From the NCBI GenBank assembly GCA_047975295.1, contig JBKEDH010000166.1, positions 1 through 11,473 on the forward strand: 11,473 nt of DNA, in the 5' to 3' direction. The notes below the pieces were generated by a model. The model was not told the origin of the DNA. It saw only the letters and a list, made by a program, of their open reading frames with translations, and searched no databases. The stretch comes from JBKEDH01 sp047975295 (GTDB lineage Bacteria > Bacteroidota > Bacteroidia > Flavobacteriales > Flavobacteriaceae). Below are positions 1-6,272 of the stretch, piece after piece (the first letter of the stretch is position 1; every line of letters starts with the position of its first letter). A program made the position numbers and the translations under genes.

Positions 1-194
1 AACTTTCGATTTCTGATTTAATGGGGATGTTAAAAGGGTATATAGCTATCATGATGTTTAAGACTTATCCTAGTCTCAAGCATATGCCCTATTGGTGTAA
101 TCACTTTTGGTCAAGGTGATATTTTGTTAGTACGGTCGGTCTGTATGAGGAGATGATAAAATGATATGTAAAACATCAAGATCATCATGGTTAG
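1..194 (+). pseudogene. IS200/IS605-family transposase (TnpA), C-terminal remnant
   Basis: Reading codons from base 3 gives a peptide that resembles the end of Y1-type TnpA transposases. It contains LMGMLKGYIA, then FKTYPSLKHMPYW, then NHFWSR (99-116), a TGA stop at 117-119, YFVSTVGLYEEMIK (120-161), a second TGA at 162-164, and YVKHQD (165-182), ending at TAG 192-194. In intact family members the first TGA position is normally Gly (WSRGYFVSTVG) and the second usually Arg or Lys. The Y at 165 followed four residues later by Q at 177 fits the YxxxQ catalytic helix of TnpA, where Tyr is the nucleophile that cuts single-stranded DNA. The N-terminal half with the HUH motif lies before the window, so only decay of this end is shown. 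One frame is kept throughout, so the damage is by point mutation. The family assignment is from memory of the motif pattern, but several motifs agree. Confidence 0.72.
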
Positions 195-256
195 CCTTTG
201 GCGTGTTGCCCATTTGGGGCTAATCTGAAAATCAAAGCCTCCGTTTTTACCGGATG
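189..256 (+). repeat. Hairpin-forming sequence after the transposase remnant, possible IS right end
   Basis: Two inverted repeats follow the transposase remnant directly. The first pairs GGTTAGCC (189-196) with GGCTAATC (218-225), eight pairs including one G-T wobble, around a GC-rich loop that can itself fold (GGC 200-202 with GCC 208-210). The second pairs CCTCCG (238-243) with CGGATG (251-256), with one mismatch, around a T-rich loop. IS200/IS605 elements end in subterminal hairpins that TnpA recognises as single strands, so these may be the right end of the decayed element. The exact end cannot be fixed without a second copy. There is no T-run typical of a strong terminator after either stem. 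Confidence 0.4.
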
Positions 257-385
257 TTGTTTACTTTTGCTGGAGAATGAGGAACCATAGAAAATAATAG
301 CTGTGCCAATTGCTGAAATTTTAACGAAATTATGCGTAAAAAGAGATATAGAAAAACAATTGATATAAATTTAAACAGGCTCTTA
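257..385. other. Intergenic stretch without recognised feature
   Basis: AT-rich sequence between the insertion-sequence remnant and the promoter of the NfeD-like gene. No RNA gene, repeat or convincing coding region was seen. A 22-codon reading frame at 332-400 encodes a short basic peptide but has no supporting feature. Confidence 0.4.
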
Positions 386-417
386 ATTGCAAAACAATAA
401 TTATCGTATTATATTTG
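386..417 (+). promoter_or_regulatory. Candidate Bacteroidota-type promoter of the NfeD-like/flotillin operon
   Basis: ATTG at 386-389 and TATATTTG at 410-417 match the Bacteroidota sigma-ABfr pattern (TTTG, about 19-20 nt, TAnnTTTG) with a 20-nt spacer. Transcription would start near 424, leaving a leader of about 20 nt before the ATG at 443. No Shine-Dalgarno sequence is seen, which is usual in this phylum. Confidence 0.45.
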
Positions 418-442
418 GTTATATCTTAAACTTTTAAGCCGT

Positions 443-1018
443 ATGATAAAATGGTTTTCAACCTTAGAGTTTTTCCCTAAAATCTATTGGAGCATTGCCA
501 TTGTAGGCTCTATTGTTTTTTTAATCACCATACTTCTATCTTTTATTGGTGGTGATACTGATGGTATGGGAGATGTAGATACCGAAATTGAAACCGATTC
601 GGGTATTGGTTTTCAGTTTATAACCTTTAAAAACCTTGTCGGATTTTTTACCATTTTCGGGTGGAGTGGTATTGCATGCATAGATGCCGGACTATCGAAA
701 CCAGTTACCATTATAATTTCCATAATAAGCGGATTGGCCATGATGGCCGTTATGGCATACATGTTTTTCCAAATGCGTAAATTAAACGATAGTGGTACCC
801 TAAACTATAAAAATGCTATAAATAAAGTAGGTGAAGTTTATCTTACCATAGGCGAAAACCGCTCCAAAATGGGTAAGGTGCATGTTAGGATACAAGGTTC
901 CTTACGCGAATTGGAAGCTCTTAGTGATGCTTCCACAATACTGCAATCCGGAACTGTTATAAAAGTTAAAGATGTAACCGATAACGGCATTTTAATTGTT
1001 GAACCCTTAAACCAATAA
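443..1018 (+). CDS. NfeD/YuaF-like membrane protein, flotillin partner
   Basis: A 191-residue membrane protein. Hydrophobic segments lie at about residues 14-36, 61-80 and 87-110. A short acidic, Asp/Gly-rich loop (about 38-53) separates the first two. The remaining part (about 125-190) is soluble, with alternating beta-type stretches ending in a hydrophobic VKDVTDNGILIVEPL motif. That is the pattern of the OB-fold domain in NfeD-like proteins such as B. subtilis YuaF (NfeD2) and E. coli YqiJ. These proteins sit beside flotillin genes and are thought to help organise flotillin assemblies in the membrane; their precise biochemical role is not settled. Only four bases separate its TAA from the ATG of the flotillin gene, so the two should be co-transcribed and act together. 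There is no serine-protease domain of the long NfeD type. The family call rests on topology and context rather than on an invariant catalytic motif. Confidence 0.8.
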   Translation: MIKWFSTLEFFPKIYWSIAIVGSIVFLITILLSFIGGDTDGMGDVDTEIETDSGIGFQFITFKNLVGFFTIFGWSGIACIDAGLSKPVTIIISIISGLAMMAVMAYMFFQMRKLNDSGTLNYKNAINKVGEVYLTIGENRSKMGKVHVRIQGSLRELEALSDASTILQSGTVIKVKDVTDNGILIVEPLNQ

Positions 1019-1022
1019 ACTT

Positions 1023-2630
1023 ATGCTATTTCTTGTTCAAGAAGCCTTTAACTTAGGATTTCCCTTTGCGGTAATCTTTAGTGTGTTATTTATTTTTCTT
1101 TTTCTCATTATTCTTGTAAGGCGCTATAAACGCTGTCCTTCCGACAGGATTTTGGTTGTTTACGGTAAAGTTGGTGGCGGACAATCGGCAAAATGTATCC
1201 ATGGTGGTGCAGCATTTATCTTTCCGGTTATACAAGACTACGAATTTTTAGACCTTACTCCTATTTCTATAGAAGTAAACTTGGTAAATGCCTTAAGTAA
1301 ACAAAATATACGCGTAAACGTTCCCTCAAGGTTCACTATTGGAGTTTCTACAGAGCCCGGAGTTATGCAAAATGCAGCCGAACGCTTGTTGGGATTGGGA
1401 CTCCAAGATATTCAGGAATTGGCCAAAGAAATTATTTTTGGGCAACTTCGTTTGGTAGTAGCCTCTATGGATATCGAGGAAATCAACTCCGACAGAGATA
1501 AATTCCTGAGCAATATTTCGCAAAGTGTTGAATCGGAGCTCAAGAAAGTCGGTTTAAAACTTATCAACGTAAATATTACCGATATTGTTGATGAATCGGG
1601 TTATATTGAGGCCTTAGGAAAAGAAGCTGCTGCCCACGCCATAAATGCGGCACGTAAATCGGTAGCCGAGAAAAATAGGGATGGTTCCATTGGTGAGGCC
1701 GATGCATTACAGGACGAGCGTATTAAAGTTTCGGAGTTACAGGCCAAAGCCAAAATAGGTGAAGCCAATGCTGAACAAAACGAAAGGACTATGATTGCCG
1801 CTGCGATGGCCGAAGCTAAAATTGGCGAAGCCAATGCATTAAAAGACGAACGTATAAAAACATCAGATGCCAATGCCAAGGCCATTGAAGGCGAAAATAC
1901 AGCTCTGATTTCCATAGCCGAATCCGATGCCCTAAGACGTGAAGCGCAGGCGCAGGCCGAAAAAAGAGCCATTGCATCGGAAAAAGTACAGGCTGCCAAA
2001 GCACTCGAAGAAGCCTATGCTGCTGAAAAAGATGCCGAAGATGCCCGTGCTACAAGAGATAAGGCTACACAATATGCCAATATTGTTGTTCCTGCCGAAA
2101 TCGATAAAAATAAAGTTGAAATCGATGCCGAAGCTGAAGCCGAACAAATTAGAAGACGTGCAAAAGGAGAGGCCGATGCAATATTGTTTAAAGCACAAGC
2201 CGAAGCAAAAGGTATTTACGAGGTATTGACCAAACAAGCCGCTGGTTTCGACGAGATTGTTAAGGCTGCCGGCGATAGTTCTAAAGATGCCGTTCTTTTA
2301 CTAATTGCCGACAAGCTGCCCGAATTGGTCAGAATGCAATCGGAGGCTATTAAAAACATTAAAATAGATAAAGTTACCGTTTGGGAAAATGGTGGCGGCA
2401 AGGACGGAAAATCGTCAACAGCTAATTTCCTATCGGGTATGTACAAATCTGTTCCACCTTTACAGGAAATGTTCAATATGGCCGGTATGGAACTTCCCGA
2501 ATATTTAAAGGGCAAAGATATACAGGATAAATCGAGTCTAAAAGCTGTTGATGTTGAACCTAAAAACGAAAATAAAGAGGACAGTAAAACTGGACATCAA
2601 CCAAAAATAGACAATCCCAAAAAACCATAG
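1023..2630 (+). CDS. Flotillin (SPFH/band-7 membrane scaffold protein)
   Basis: A 535-residue flotillin of the YqiK/FloT (YuaG) type. It has an N-terminal membrane segment (about residues 14-34) followed by Arg/Lys, then an SPFH/PHB domain (about 40-215) that begins with DRILVVYGKVGGGQSAKCIHGG and includes the GLGLQDIQELAKEIIFGQLR region. Next comes a long Ala/Glu-rich helical, coiled-coil region (about 205-400), and a C-terminal flotillin segment (about 405-500) with LLLIADKLPELVRMQSEAI. The last 35 or so residues are hydrophilic, Lys/Asp/Glu-rich tail. The length is normal for the family. The start of the coiled coil contains three back-to-back 22-residue units beginning IGEA (residues 223, 245 and 267). 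Flotillins oligomerise at the inner membrane and scaffold microdomains affecting signalling, secretion and membrane fluidity. The upstream NfeD-like gene four bases away is the standard partner. The start fits the gene spacing and the position of the membrane anchor. Confidence 0.93.
   Translation: MLFLVQEAFNLGFPFAVIFSVLFIFLFLIILVRRYKRCPSDRILVVYGKVGGGQSAKCIHGGAAFIFPVIQDYEFLDLTPISIEVNLVNALSKQNIRVNVPSRFTIGVSTEPGVMQNAAERLLGLGLQDIQELAKEIIFGQLRLVVASMDIEEINSDRDKFLSNISQSVESELKKVGLKLINVNITDIVDESGYIEALGKEAAAHAINAARKSVAEKNRDGSIGEADALQDERIKVSELQAKAKIGEANAEQNERTMIAAAMAEAKIGEANALKDERIKTSDANAKAIEGENTALISIAESDALRREAQAQAEKRAIASEKVQAAKALEEAYAAEKDAEDARATRDKATQYANIVVPAEIDKNKVEIDAEAEAEQIRRRAKGEADAILFKAQAEAKGIYEVLTKQAAGFDEIVKAAGDSSKDAVLLLIADKLPELVRMQSEAIKNIKIDKVTVWENGGGKDGKSSTANFLSGMYKSVPPLQEMFNMAGMELPEYLKGKDIQDKSSLKAVDVEPKNENKEDSKTGHQPKIDNPKKP
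1689..1886 (+). repeat. Three tandem 66-bp units in the flotillin coiled coil
   Basis: Three consecutive in-frame 66-bp segments (1689-1754, 1755-1820, 1821-1886) each encode 22 residues starting IGEA(D/N)A and carrying DER or NER about nine residues in. Units one and three are most alike (IGEAxALxDERIK in both), while unit two is more diverged. The DNA copies differ at many third positions, so the duplication is old and maintained at protein level. Such units extend the helical flotillin rod. Confidence 0.75.
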
Positions 2631-2789
2631 GTAGTACGCAAACGGACAGTTTTAAAAATTTGACAAAAAGTAATATCGTTTTTTAAGGTAAGATTTTAGT
2701 GTTTTTTACTAATTTTAGAAGTCTTTTTTTGATTTTTTCATAGATAATTCTTTAGTTGTAAAACAAAACATAAAAAGTAACCGAATTGA
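2631..2789. other. AT-rich convergent intergenic region, possible weak terminator
   Basis: This lies between the convergent ends of the flotillin gene and the HxlR-family gene. A short inverted repeat, TTAGT (2696-2700) and ACTAA (2708-2712) around a T-rich loop, is followed by T-rich runs near 2724-2738. It could end transcription from the left, but the stem is only five A/T-rich pairs. Confidence 0.25.
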
Positions 2790-3212
2790 CTATTTTTTAA
2801 CCAACAACTTTTTCAATTCTGTTGACTTGGTTTTAATAAACCAATCTCTATCTTTTTTTACTTCTTTCAACATCGTTTTTCTTTCGGTAGGGATGGAATA
2901 ATATTTTTCAGCCCACAAATTTATTTCTATAATTAATGGCATTAAATCAATTCCTTTTTCCGTTAATTGGTAGAGTACTTTTGCCTTACTTTCGGGGTGT
3001 TTCAATTTTTCTACTATTCCATTTGCCATTAAAATCTTCAATTTTGAAGCTAAAATGTTTGAGGCAATTCCTTCTTCCGATTTTTGAAAATCACCGTAAG
3101 TACACTGGCCGTTTAGCATTAAATCCCTTATAATTAACAATGACCATTTATCGCCCCAAATATCGAGCGAACCACTTATTGGGCATTTTGAACGCTTACT
3201 TTTTTCTTTCAT
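2790..3212 (-). CDS. HxlR-family (DUF24) winged-helix transcriptional regulator
   Basis: A 140-residue protein with the hallmark HxlR start: Cys10-Pro, then LDIWGDKWSLLIIRDL (residues 16-31). The helix-turn-helix follows (about 38-68; YGDF, GIASNILASKLKILMANGIV), then a wing with VLYQLTEKG (about 80-89). The tail is lysine-rich. Family length is usually 100-150 residues. HxlR regulators bind DNA as dimers. Several of them (YodB, HypR, QorR) sense electrophiles, quinones or hypochlorite through a conserved N-terminal Cys, which corresponds here to Cys10; Cys37 is the only other cysteine. The gene is divergent from an oxidoreductase with 89 bp between the start codons, the arrangement expected for a repressor of that enzyme and perhaps of itself. 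The family is clear; the inducer is inferred from relatives and context. Confidence 0.9.
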   Translation of the reverse strand: MKEKSKRSKCPISGSLDIWGDKWSLLIIRDLMLNGQCTYGDFQKSEEGIASNILASKLKILMANGIVEKLKHPESKAKVLYQLTEKGIDLMPLIIEINLWAEKYYSIPTERKTMLKEVKKDRDWFIKTKSTELKKLLVKK

Positions 3213-3229
3213 AATAAATCCCTTAAAAC

Positions 3230-3284
3230 CACTTGCATATTAAAAGTTATTGTATAAATTTGCACTTGCATTTCACAAGCAAAT
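3230..3284. promoter_or_regulatory. Putative HxlR operator: direct repeat plus imperfect dyad
   Basis: CACTTGCAT occurs twice, at 3230-3238 and 3263-3271, with starts 33 bp apart, close to three helical turns. The second copy lies within an imperfect inverted repeat: ATTTG(CA)CTTG at 3258-3268 opposite CAAGCAAAT at 3276-3284, with a two-base bulge. The sites overlap the -33 element and the -7/start region of the oxidoreductase promoter, so a bound dimer would block RNA polymerase. HxlR proteins bind short dyads in this kind of position. The regulator-site link is inferred. Confidence 0.45.
3233..3262 (+). promoter_or_regulatory. Promoter of the quinone-oxidoreductase-like gene
   Basis: TTG at 3233-3235, a 19-nt spacer, and TAAATTTG at 3255-3262 fit the Bacteroidota promoter consensus (TTTG, 19 nt, TAnnTTTG). 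Transcription would begin near 3269, about 33 nt before the ATG at 3302. This argues against the longer open frame that starts at TTG 3233, because that codon lies inside the promoter itself. Confidence 0.6.
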
Positions 3285-3287
3285 ATA
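3280..3287 (-). promoter_or_regulatory. Candidate -7 element for the HxlR-family gene
   Basis: On the minus strand this reads TATATTTG, a match to the Bacteroidota -7 pattern TAnnTTTG, about 68 bp before the start codon. No matching TTTG-like -33 element is evident upstream, so the call is weak. The same core, followed by CTTGT, occurs upstream of nadA at 7305-7318. Confidence 0.3.
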
Positions 3288-3301
3288 AAAAAATAAGGAT
3301 T

Positions 3302-4315
3302 ATGAAATATAACAGAATAAAAATAACGGAGTTTGGCGACATTGATGTTCTTAAATATATTACCGAAAACGAGCTTCCCGAACCTAAAGCAGGACAAGTT
3401 CGTGTAAAGGTTTTAGCCACAAGTGTAGCTTATACAGACACACTTATTCGTAGAGGAATTTATCCTGATGTGCCTAAAAAAATGTTACCACTTTCGCCGG
3501 GATATGATATGGTGGGTGTAGTTGATAAATTGGGTGAAGACGTAACCAATCTAAAAGTTGGTCAAAAAGTAGCCGAACTTACTGTAATCGGGGCTTATTC
3601 CGAATATATAATTTTAGACGCAGAAAAATTGGCTCTTGTACCAGAAGATATAGATAATGCTGAAGCTGTAAGTTTAATACTTACTTATGTAACCGCTTAC
3701 CAAATGTTGCATCGAGTTGCAAAAGTAAAAAATGGCGATACAATTCTTGTTCACGGTGCAGGTGGTGCTGTTGGAACCGCTTTTTTACAACTTGGGAGAT
3801 TAATAAATTTAAAAATGTACGGAACCGCTTCTTCGAGTCAAAAGGAATATGTTGAAAATTTAGGAGGAATATTAATTGATTATAAAAATGAAGATTTTCT
3901 AAAAACAATTAAAGAAAAAGAACCCAACGGAATCAATGCCGTATTTGATCCAATGGGAGGCGGTTATTTTCCTCGTTCATTGAAAACCTTAAAAAAAGAT
4001 GGAACTTTGGTGGGCTTTGGTTTTCAAAATTCTGCAACTGGAAAAGGTGGAAATAAATATGTAGATTTTTTCAAAATAAAACTGTGGGACTTGATACCAA
4101 CAAAACCGAACTCAAAATTTTATCTTATTGGCAATTGGCACAAACGCAAACACGAATATTTTAAAGAAGACTTATCAAAACTCTTTGAACTTCTAAAAGA
4201 AGGGGAAATAGCCCCAAATGTTTTTAAAAAAATGCCTTTGAGTGAAGCAAAAGAAGCACACAGAATGATAGAAAATGGCGAAGCCAAAGGAAAAATTGTT
4301 TTGACAATGGAATAG
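3302..4315 (+). CDS. Zinc-independent MDR oxidoreductase, quinone reductase-like
   Basis: A 337-residue medium-chain dehydrogenase/reductase of the quinone oxidoreductase (zeta-crystallin) kind. The N-terminal GroES-like domain has LPEPKAGQVRVKV (25-37) and LSPGYDMVGVVDKLGEDV (64-81). The Rossmann domain follows, with the nucleotide-binding loop HGAGGAVG (151-158) and VFDPMGGGYF (214-223). The C-terminus ends in the usual helix and strand (SEAKEAHRMIENGEAKGKIVL). It contains no cysteine, so it cannot hold the structural or catalytic zinc of alcohol dehydrogenases. It should be a cytosolic NAD(P)H-dependent reductase of quinones or enones; the substrate cannot be read from sequence. The ATG at 3302 is chosen over an in-frame TTG at 3233 because homology begins at MKYNRIKI, AAGGA lies just before it, and a promoter covers the TTG. 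The divergent HxlR gene supports stress-inducible expression. Codon choice is much more AT-rich than in the flanking flotillin and nad genes, which suggests transfer. Confidence 0.88.
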   Translation: MKYNRIKITEFGDIDVLKYITENELPEPKAGQVRVKVLATSVAYTDTLIRRGIYPDVPKKMLPLSPGYDMVGVVDKLGEDVTNLKVGQKVAELTVIGAYSEYIILDAEKLALVPEDIDNAEAVSLILTYVTAYQMLHRVAKVKNGDTILVHGAGGAVGTAFLQLGRLINLKMYGTASSSQKEYVENLGGILIDYKNEDFLKTIKEKEPNGINAVFDPMGGGYFPRSLKTLKKDGTLVGFGFQNSATGKGGNKYVDFFKIKLWDLIPTKPNSKFYLIGNWHKRKHEYFKEDLSKLFELLKEGEIAPNVFKKMPLSEAKEAHRMIENGEAKGKIVLTME

Positions 4316-4495
4316 AAAAGTCTGTGTACAATGGCAAAGTCGATTGGAATGACCAAAATTGCAAAAAAAACTGGAATGAGCAGACCAAGTTTGTACAAAG
4401 AATTGTCGGACGGAGTAAAACCACAATTTTCGACAATAATGAAAGTATTAAAAGCAGTTGACGAACAAATAAGAGTAAATCCAATATCTGCGTGA
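4316..4495 (+). pseudogene. HigA-type addiction-module antitoxin, N-terminally truncated
   Basis: An uncalled short frame with ATG at 4331 and TGA at 4493-4495 encodes 54 residues. It includes MAKSIGMTKIAKKTGMSR, then PSLYKELSDGVKPQFSTI and MKVLKAV. This is the Xre-like helix-turn-helix half of the 'probable addiction module antidote' family (HigA-like, HI1420 type), whose members are about 95-100 residues long. Resemblance runs slightly upstream of the ATG (KSLCT, up to 4316), where it is cut off by the TAG of the oxidoreductase gene in the same frame. The N-terminal 40 or so residues, and any toxin (HigB/RelE-like) gene, are missing. It is best read as a remnant left when the hxlR-oxidoreductase segment joined this site. 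The DNA-binding part is intact, so a small expressed HTH protein cannot be excluded. Confidence 0.72.
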
Positions 4496-4703
4496 AAACA
4501 ATAAAAACGATACCACAACAAAGTACTGAGCTAAAAACCAAACAATTTTAAGTGTTTTTTCTGTTTAGAATTACAGCTTATTTTGTTGGGCAATTTCAAA
4601 AAGAAAATGTTACGCTATGGGCGGTACACTTCTATAATCGGCATTATACAGAATACCGCTTTTGGCTATAGCAAAACTCTGATAAATTTTTATAGCTCCT
4701 TTT
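4496..4703. repeat. Noncoding block with nested palindromes
   Basis: No gene is supported here. At 4621-4659 an outer inverted repeat (GCGGTA 4621-4626, TACCGC 4654-4659) encloses a perfect inner one (TATAAT 4633-4638, ATTATA 4643-4648) around the tetraloop CGGC, with unequal internal loops between. Directly after it, TTTTGGCTATAGCAAAA (4660-4676) is another near-palindrome centred on GCTATAGC. The block could be a folded RNA, an intergenic repeat, or an end of a lost mobile element. Its function is unknown. Confidence 0.5.
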
Positions 4704-6269
4704 TTATTCTTCATTTTTACTTTCTACATTATCAATATTGTAATAGCCTCCTTTGTTTTCTTTTCGTGCCAGAGACTGATGGATAATAAGATGTGCCACA
4801 TTGGCCATATTGCGGAGTTCGCATAAGGGAGCTATTATTTTCGATTCTTTATAAAGTTCTTCAACTTCATCAAAAATAAGGTCTAAGCGTTTAACCGCCC
4901 GTTTTAACCGTCTATTGCTTCTTACAATGCCCACATAATTACGCATCAATGCTTGCAATTCGTTAACATTGTGCTTTATTAATATAAGCTCTTCGGCAAC
5001 TACGGTACCATCGTCGTTCCATTCGGGAATTTGTATATCGAATGTTTGGTTGTCTTGAGATGCCAAATGTTTAAATATATTATGCGAATATACCATGGCC
5101 TCTAAAAGTGAATTTGATGCCAAACGGTTTGCGCCGTGAAGTCCGGTTTTGGTACATTCGCCACAGGCAAACAAGTGGTTTATGGACGATTGCCCTGTTT
5201 TATCTACTTTAATACCACCACATAAATAATGGGACGCCGGTACAACGGGAATCCAATCGGTTTTTATATCGATATGGCGTTCCAAACACTTTTCGTAAAT
5301 ATTGGGAAAATGGTTGATAAAGGCATCCATATCCAAATGTGTGCAATCAAGGAATACATGGGAGTCACCCGATTTTTTAAGTTCGTTATCAATGCTTTGC
5401 GATACGATATCGCGCGAAGCCAATTCGGCACGTGGGTCGTAATCGGGCATAAAACGATGGCCGTTTTTTGTTCTTAAATAAGCTCCAAAGCCTCTTACCG
5501 CTTCCGATATTAAAAAGGACGATTCGCCTTTTACGTCGTAAAGTGCTGTTGGGTGAAATTGCACAAATTCCATATCTTCTATGGCTGCTTTTGCACGGTA
5601 CGCCATGGCTACCCCATCGCCGGTAGCAATAATTGGGTTGGTGGTATGCCCGTAAACATAACCAATACCACCCGATGCTAAAAGGGTATTATTGGCCTTT
5701 ATAATGAAAATATCACTATTTTTTTGATTAAGCACATAAGCCCCAAAACAAGTGTTGGATGCTGCTTTTTTTACATGATGATTGGTAATTAAATCAATCG
5801 CAAAATGATGGGGCAATAATGTAATATTGGGCAATTGGTGTACCCGTTTTAAAAGCGTTTGTTCTATTTCGTAGCCGGTAATATCCTTATGGTGTACAAT
5901 GCGGTATTCGGAGTGTCCGCCTTCTTTTCCCAAATCGAATTTTCCACTGTTGTCAACATCAAAATTGGCACCCCAAAGTAAGAGTTCTTCCAAGCGTTTT
6001 GGGCCGTTTTCAACCACCATTTTTACCACTTGCTCGTCGCACAGGCCATCGCCGGCAATCAATGTGTCTTTTATATGCTTTTGAAAAGAATCGGTTTCTT
6101 TATTTAAAACCACAGCAACACCACCTTGGGCGTATTTGGTATTCGATTCTTCTTCGTTAGATTTTGTAATGATAACAACGGAGCGGTCCGGGAATTTTTC
6201 GGCTATCTTAACCGAAAAGGTCAATCCGGCAATACCCGATCCTATTATTAGATAATCGGTTTTAATCAT
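4704..6269 (-). CDS. nadB: L-aspartate oxidase
   Basis: A 521-residue FAD enzyme that oxidises L-aspartate to iminoaspartate, the first step of de novo NAD synthesis; it acts in the cytosol. Visible motifs: the dinucleotide-binding loop GSGIAG (10-15), NTKYAQGGVAVV (43-54), EGGHSEYRIVHHKDITG (116-132), EFVQFHPTAL (234-243), SEAVRGFGAYL (255-265), RAELASRDIV (280-289), HYLCGG (347-352), and the FAD-domain ending GECTKTGLHGANRLASNSLLEA (370-391). The fumarate reductase/succinate dehydrogenase flavoprotein C-terminal helices follow. Length and motif order are those of NadB rather than of succinate dehydrogenase: no membrane or Fe-S subunits lie nearby, and the partner nadA is directly upstream. 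Its start is three bases after the nadA stop, so the two are translated from one message. The last residues are a short charged tail. Confidence 0.96.
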   Translation of the reverse strand: MIKTDYLIIGSGIAGLTFSVKIAEKFPDRSVVIITKSNEEESNTKYAQGGVAVVLNKETDSFQKHIKDTLIAGDGLCDEQVVKMVVENGPKRLEELLLWGANFDVDNSGKFDLGKEGGHSEYRIVHHKDITGYEIEQTLLKRVHQLPNITLLPHHFAIDLITNHHVKKAASNTCFGAYVLNQKNSDIFIIKANNTLLASGGIGYVYGHTTNPIIATGDGVAMAYRAKAAIEDMEFVQFHPTALYDVKGESSFLISEAVRGFGAYLRTKNGHRFMPDYDPRAELASRDIVSQSIDNELKKSGDSHVFLDCTHLDMDAFINHFPNIYEKCLERHIDIKTDWIPVVPASHYLCGGIKVDKTGQSSINHLFACGECTKTGLHGANRLASNSLLEAMVYSHNIFKHLASQDNQTFDIQIPEWNDDGTVVAEELILIKHNVNELQALMRNYVGIVRSNRRLKRAVKRLDLIFDEVEELYKESKIIAPLCELRNMANVAHLIIHQSLARKENKGGYYNIDNVESKNEE

Positions 6270-6272
6270 ATT

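Noticed and set aside
117..164. TGA read as an amino acid (recoded genetic code), since two TGA codons interrupt an otherwise intact transposase frame
   Set aside because: The intact genes of the window (flotillin, nadA, nadB, GH2 and others) contain no in-frame TGA, and the two TGA codons replace different expected residues (Gly and Arg/Lys). Simple pseudogene decay explains both.
332..400. 22-codon frame encoding a basic peptide before the NfeD-like gene
   Set aside because: It is too short and has no promoter or ribosome site of its own. It also ends before the predicted promoter of the operon.
1601..2237. Several long antisense frames opposite the flotillin coiled coil
   Set aside because: They are shadows of the Ala/Glu-rich repeats, whose reverse strand lacks stops. 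Their translations are low-complexity Ala/Ser- or Phe-rich.
3233..3301. N-terminal extension of the oxidoreductase from TTG 3233
   Set aside because: The extension overlaps the promoter and operator-like repeats, has no family similarity, and would begin before the predicted transcription start. ATG 3302 begins the conserved protein.
4585..4591. GTTGGGC, a match to the integron attC core GTTRRRY, near a toxin-antitoxin remnant
   Set aside because: No matching RYYYAAC site was found at the right distance upstream and no integrase is present. A 7-base degenerate match alone is expected by chance.
4583..4786. 67-codon open frame on the plus strand
   Set aside because: It runs through the palindromic block and into the antisense of the nadB end. 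The product shows no recognisable family or domain.
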